From contig CP126193.1 in the NCBI GenBank assembly GCA_030272155.1, forward strand, positions 434,001 to 498,000: a DNA stretch of 64,000 nucleotides, given 5' to 3'. This stretch comes from Tetradesmus obliquus. Taxonomy: Eukaryota > Chlorophyta > Chlorophyceae > Sphaeropleales > Scenedesmaceae. Below, piece by piece: positions 59,832-64,000 of this stretch. The number at the start of each line of letters is the position of its first letter. Position 1 is the stretch's first letter. Position numbers and translations under genes: made by a program. The notes beneath the pieces are model-generated. The model did not search any database and had not been told where the DNA came from. It saw nothing but the letters and a program-made list of their open reading frames with translations.

Positions 59832-62394
59832 CTAGCTGCCAGACGGCCTGCAGCTCGACACAGGGCTGGGCAGCGCGCTGCTGCTGCCAATTGCCTGACC
59901 ATGCTGCTGCACAGGCGTGCTGGAGCGCGACGCAGCCACGGGCGTGCTCACGCCTGAGCAGGGCGTCGAGCAGCGCGGGCTGTCGGCGCCACCCAGCCCC
60001 TGCAGCGTGCTGCGCTTGAACAGCATGCTGTTGCTCTTCGGCAGCGTGATGGGCCGGCTGTGCAGCAGCAGCATGATCACGCTGATGTTGTCGGAGCTGG
60101 AGCGGCGCAGGGCGCGGTCCACCAGAGCACGCGAGGCTGCTGCTGCAGGGCCCTGAGGGTCGCTGCGGCTGCCTGCCAGAATGCGGCGCGCGACCTGGAT
60201 GACCTCCGAGTTGTCGACCTGCGCAGGCGCACGCAGCACAGAGACATGCTTGCAGACCACACCTCACTGGAGCAGATGCATGCGGCATGCAAACAACGCA
60301 AAGCTTAGGCGATGGTCCTTGCCTGATCTAGGTATGATATATGGTTGCTATGCAGTCCACCTGCGCGATAAGCAGCATACTTGGCGATGTTGCCTGGTGG
60401 CGCTGCGCAGCTAGCAGTGACACCCCACCCCGTCGTCACCCAGCACAAGCGCTGGCCGTCGTCACCCAGCACAAGCGCCGGCCATAACCCACCAACACTG
60501 CTGCACCATGTGCTGCGCCTGCAGCCGTTGGCAACGCACCTTGTCCCACAGGCCGTCTGTGGCCAGCACCACAAAGTCGTCCTCTGCCTGCAGCTGCACG
60601 CTGTGCACCTCTGGCGTGGGGATCAGCGCACGCTTGGAGGGGTCCCGCTTGATGTGGGCGGAGCCAATCGCCCGCGCCACCGCCAGCTCGCCATACCTGC
60701 AGGCATGCACAGCACGCCCCAGCGTCATTGGTGCAGTGGCCAGGTACCATGCGGAGCACAGCACACTCCAACAGAGGAGTACTGCAGTGTTAGCAACGAT
60801 AGCAATAGCAGGACCAAGCGCTTGCTGGCTGCGCCAGTAGGCAAGCCACGGCATCACAAGCTGCTGACATGCATGCGGCATACAGACAGACGCAGCACGT
60901 CACATGCATGCAACCTCATCAACCAAGCAGCATTGCATGCGAAACCCCAACAGCGCCAGGCCGCGGCAGGCTGCCGCACTCACATGTAGCCGTCAGTGCT
61001 GATGTCTGCCTGGGGGTCGGCCTCCGTGATGCGCCGCTGCTCCAAGCTGCACGCCGGCTTGTGGTCCCGCGTCAGCTGCTGCGCCTCACTGCCCCGCCCC
61101 ATCACCGCGCGCGAGTCCCCCACGTTGGCAATGTGCAGCTTGTCGTCCACCAGCAGCAGCGCCAGCAGCGTGCTGCCTGCGTTGCAGCGCGCAGGCAGGA
61201 ACTTGGCCAGGATCTCTCGCTCCGCCTGCAGCACACTGGCCTGCAGCACTGCCAGCGGGTCAGCCAGCAGCTGCTCAGGAGCCGAGGCCAGCACATAGCT
61301 CAGCAGGTGCTCCTCCAGGTACTCTGCTGCCTCATGCCCCGCGTGGCCGTCGAAGACAGCAAAGAACCCCGCACGCTTGCAGCCTGTGAACGCAGGCTCC
61401 TGCGTCAAGTTGCGGCATGCAATGCGGTCCTCCATGTGCTGACGCTGGTTCTGATCGCTGTGGCTGCCAAAGCTCCAGTTGCTGTTGGCCCAGAAGGGCT
61501 CGCCTGCTTGCAGCTGCTGCTCTGGGCTGACCATCGCCAGGCTCTGCAGCATCAAGTTAGCAACCAGCACACGCCAACGCAAGGGGGGAGTTCAGTCTAC
61601 ATTGCACCGTGCTGCAGTGCTGCTGCTGCAATCAGGCACGAAGGCACAACATAATTGCCAGCCTTATCTGTGCCGCCAGGCCCAGCATAGCACATGATAC
61701 CCCGTAGGGTCAGCAAGCCAAAGGTGCAAAATCCGCACTGGCTTGCAAGCAGCCACCTAGCACCCACAGTAATACCCACCAGTGCCACAAGGTCACCCAC
61801 CTGGTGCACGATCGGAGGTACAGGCGAGTCGCTGAAGGAATCGCCATGCATCAGAGACGTGCGCCTGCTAGCCCTGCCAGAGTCGCTCAGCATGGAGGGC
61901 TGGCGTGTGTGTACTCCAGATGAAGCACCACCTGACATGCTGCCACCACTGCTGAAGCGCAGCAACTCCTGCACATCCTGTTCCGGCATGCTGCCGCTGC
62001 TTCCGAGGGTTAAAGGCTGAAAACACACTGATTTGACCAGCGGTGGCAGCTGCTGCTGCTCCTCTGCCTGCATGGGTTCTGGCTGCTGCCCTGGCTCATG
62101 TTGCAGCTGCTCTGATTGCTGCTGCTCCTGCACAACGTGCCGCTTCTGCTGTCCATTCTGTGCTGCCACGCAGCTGCTGCTGACCGGCTCAGCAGCAGCA
62201 TGGCTTAAGACGCGCTGCTGGCCGTCTGAAGGGTAATCAGGCAAGTGCTGCACAGATGGTGCGTCCTGCAGCCACATGCACAGGCGGTGATGGCAGTAAT
62301 CAGAGACAGTAGGCACACAGTGCGCCAGGCATGCTGCTATTGCCAACCAGCTGGCTCGTGATGATACTTGAGGGTGTTTGAATGGTTTGAACAT
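59832..62394 (-). CDS. PP2C-type Ser/Thr protein phosphatase
   Basis: Four exons: 61801-62394, 60984-61543, 60540-60696, 59832-60218; 565 residues in phase. PP2C motifs in order: QHMEDRIACR, FFAVFDGHAGHEAAEYL (metal-binding DGH), NAGSTLLALLLVDDKLHIAN, VGDSRAVM, LTRDHKP, the YGELAVARAIG block, DDFVVLATDGLWDK (metal-binding DG) and SSDNISVIML. The metal-coordinating aspartates are all present, so it should be an active Mg2+/Mn2+-dependent phosphatase. The first ~190 residues are Gln/Ser-rich and not conserved; the start at 62394 is uncertain because a splice acceptor before DAPSVQHLPD (about 62265) could mark a later exon start. The C-terminal tail is Ser/Thr-rich. It lies on the same strand as the NEK kinase but 3.3 kb away, so there is no sign of shared transcription. 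Confidence 0.87.
60430..60484 (+). repeat. 26-bp tandem repeat in a PP2C intron
   Basis: Two adjacent copies of GTCGTCACCCAGCACAAGCG and following bases in the intron between exons 3 and 4. Unlike other repeats here it does not include exon sequence. Confidence 0.85.
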
Positions 62395-63178
62395 GCACGT
62401 AGCTGGATGCTTGACCCTCCAAACTGGAAACCGTCTGTCTGCTTCACAGCTGAGCTGCAGCTACTGTAGCTGCAGCGCTTGAGCGTGGTGCAGGCACCTT
62501 ATTGGCTAAAACTGCAGTTTAATTGCAATCTTCAGCACATGGCGCTGCACCTGGTGCTGCTCACAACAAGGGAGTCCCAACCCACGCACCGAATGCAGGC
62601 CACGGCCTCCACACACGCTAGAAAATAATTTCGCTGCTACGCTGTTCATATGAACGTCAGGCACTGCAGACGTCCATGATTGCTCGCAGATGGGTCTTCT
62701 CAGACTCTCGGAGCTGTGCTCTCTCGATTGTGTGATATATGATCAGAATTTCTGTGAAATGTCTGTTACCGTTAGCTGTGACGGCATCCATGTGTCCGTC
62801 AAAGTTGCTGCTATGAACATGAAGCTGGTGGTTCAGTGGATTACCCCACCACCCCCATCCCCCTTGACCAGCTCCATGCGTTCAAGGTGGAACCCACGGG
62901 CAATGCCGTGACATCAAAAACAATAATCAATACTCCAAGGCAACCCTGCCAAGTAGACAAAGTTGGCGCAAGCCTGGTGTAGTGGCTCCAAGCCTTGCCT
63001 AGCAGAACCATGTTGTTGACACATGGGCATGTCATGTGATGATGGTTGCAACTCTTCACCCGACAGCAATCCACCACTCCCAACGACACCAGACCATTGA
63101 ATCTTATTGATCTTTCCAGACCTGCAGAGGATCAAACTCTGGTGGCCGAGGAAGAAGCGTGATGCTGTGGACCCTGCA
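62395..63178. other. Intergenic region, possible short exons
   Basis: Upstream of PP2C, so its promoter should be here. A plus-strand frame from ATG 62690 (behind a CAG) to TGA 62911 reads SLDCVIYDQNFCEMSVTV, and a minus-strand stretch near 63125-63175 reads VHSITLLPRPPEFDPLQ. Both look protein-like, but neither joins to a complete model. Confidence 0.35.
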
Positions 63179-63931
63179 TCACGCACTTGACCTGAGCTCA
63201 TCGTGCACAAGACCCACATGCACCTGCTGCAACGTGGTCTTCTTGTACCAGCTACTGCTGCCTGTCAGCTGCTGCAGTGCCTTGCGTGCTTCTTGCAGGA
63301 CAGCCTCCTTGCCAGCTGCTTCAAGCACCTGCACATGCAGCGCAAGCAACACAACATATGTCAGCTTGAGAACCTTGCCCGTATCACCCGGCCATAGTGG
63401 TATCACACATGGCCCTGAATGCTATCCCTACAACTCAACAGGTGCAAGCCCGCTTAGCTGATGAGGGGCACCCACTTTGGTGGAAGGGGGGAAAGGAAGC
63501 TGACGGATCCCATGGTGATGGCCAAACATTGTACAGATGGACAGTCTAGCATTGTGCTGCACCGCCCTATTCCTATATAATTTATTCCGTTTAAATGTGA
63601 CTATGCAGCACATCGCTGCAACTAAACAACTGTGCGAGAACAGCTCTGCAGCGGCTTGCCGTGTAGCGCAAAGATCATTGCATGGTGCGTGAAAATACCA
63701 TGCGCTGCTGGTCCACACCTCCACGAATGACTTGAGCTTGCTGACATTGGTGATCTTCCATGCGCGCGTGATGAGCGCCTTCTCAGTCATGCTGTTCATC
63801 CTGCAGACATAACACGTGTCAGCAGGGGTTGGCATGGCAGCAGCGCCGGCGCCCTCAGCATCTTTTACTTAGCACAGCCTGCTCAGCACTGACAATAGAC
63901 TGCTGAGATTTGGATGTTCATCCAACGCCAT
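63179..63931 (-). CDS. Small unrecognised gene at the window edge
   Basis: Three exons fit in phase: 63894-63931, 63719-63800 and 63179-63328, giving 89 residues. It begins MALDEHPNLSSLL and continues MNSMTEKALITRAWKITN, SKLKSFVEVLEAAGKEAVLQ, and ends VGLVHDELRSSA. The product looks helical and partly amphipathic. TATAAAGG on the minus strand at 63955-63962 could be a TATA box, but it sits unusually close to the ATG, so the true start may differ. Beyond the TGA the same frame continues with protein-like sequence (VHSITLLPRPPEFD), so a missed intron or a recent stop is possible. No family recognised. Confidence 0.4.
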
Positions 63932-64000
63932 TTTTCTCGCGCAATTGAGTCAAGCCTTTATATGCAGTCCAACCCGTCATGGGCAGGCATCTGCAAACGC

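Overview
The window is nuclear DNA of a green alga, most likely a chlorophycean (Scenedesmus/Chlamydomonas-like relatives). The evidence is dense short introns with GT-AG borders, pervasive (CAG/CTG)n tracts on both strands, Ser-Pro-rich cell-wall type linkers, TGTAA polyadenylation signals shortly after several stop codons (5104, 25759, 30541), and plant/algal protein families. Nothing prokaryotic, viral or organellar was seen. All gene models were built by hand: splice sites were chosen so that reading phase stays continuous and the joined protein matches a known family where one exists. Start codons and low-complexity stretches are the weakest parts.

Layout. 313-2799 (+): 3' part of a secreted zinc metalloprotease. 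5169-15668 (-): a complete 17-exon OSCA/CSC1-type mechanosensitive channel. 16674-18063 (+): a secreted DAPG-hydrolase-like protein. 20126-25426 (-): a secreted subtilase with a polyglutamine linker. 25513-25716 (+): a doubtful small ORF. 27799-28683 (+): a small secreted cysteine-rich protein. 30581-35197 (-): a phospholipid scramblase (AIM25-like). 35643-37680 (+): a mitochondrial carrier of the SLC25A39/40 (MTM1) type, head-to-head with the scramblase. 40003-40573 (+): last exon of an unrecognised Ser/Ala-rich protein. 43619-50031 (-): an unrecognised multi-pass membrane protein. 50676-56566 (-): a NEK-family kinase with a long tail. 59832-62394 (-): a PP2C phosphatase. 63179-63931 (-): a small unrecognised gene at the edge. 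The remaining stretches show no convincing gene.

The most striking signal is structural. In at least six genes the edge of an exon, together with its splice site or stop codon, has been tandemly copied into the neighbouring intron or 3' flank. The copies range from one partial copy to twelve. In the membrane-protein gene, four intronic copies are exactly 54 nt, stop-free, in phase and bordered by AG and GTGAG, so they could act as cassette exons each adding 18 residues. Two genes on opposite strands carry arrays of their own terminal codons plus stop downstream of the real stop. Many introns end in a (CTG)n tract that itself supplies the 3' splice site. I see this pattern directly; its functional meaning is inference.
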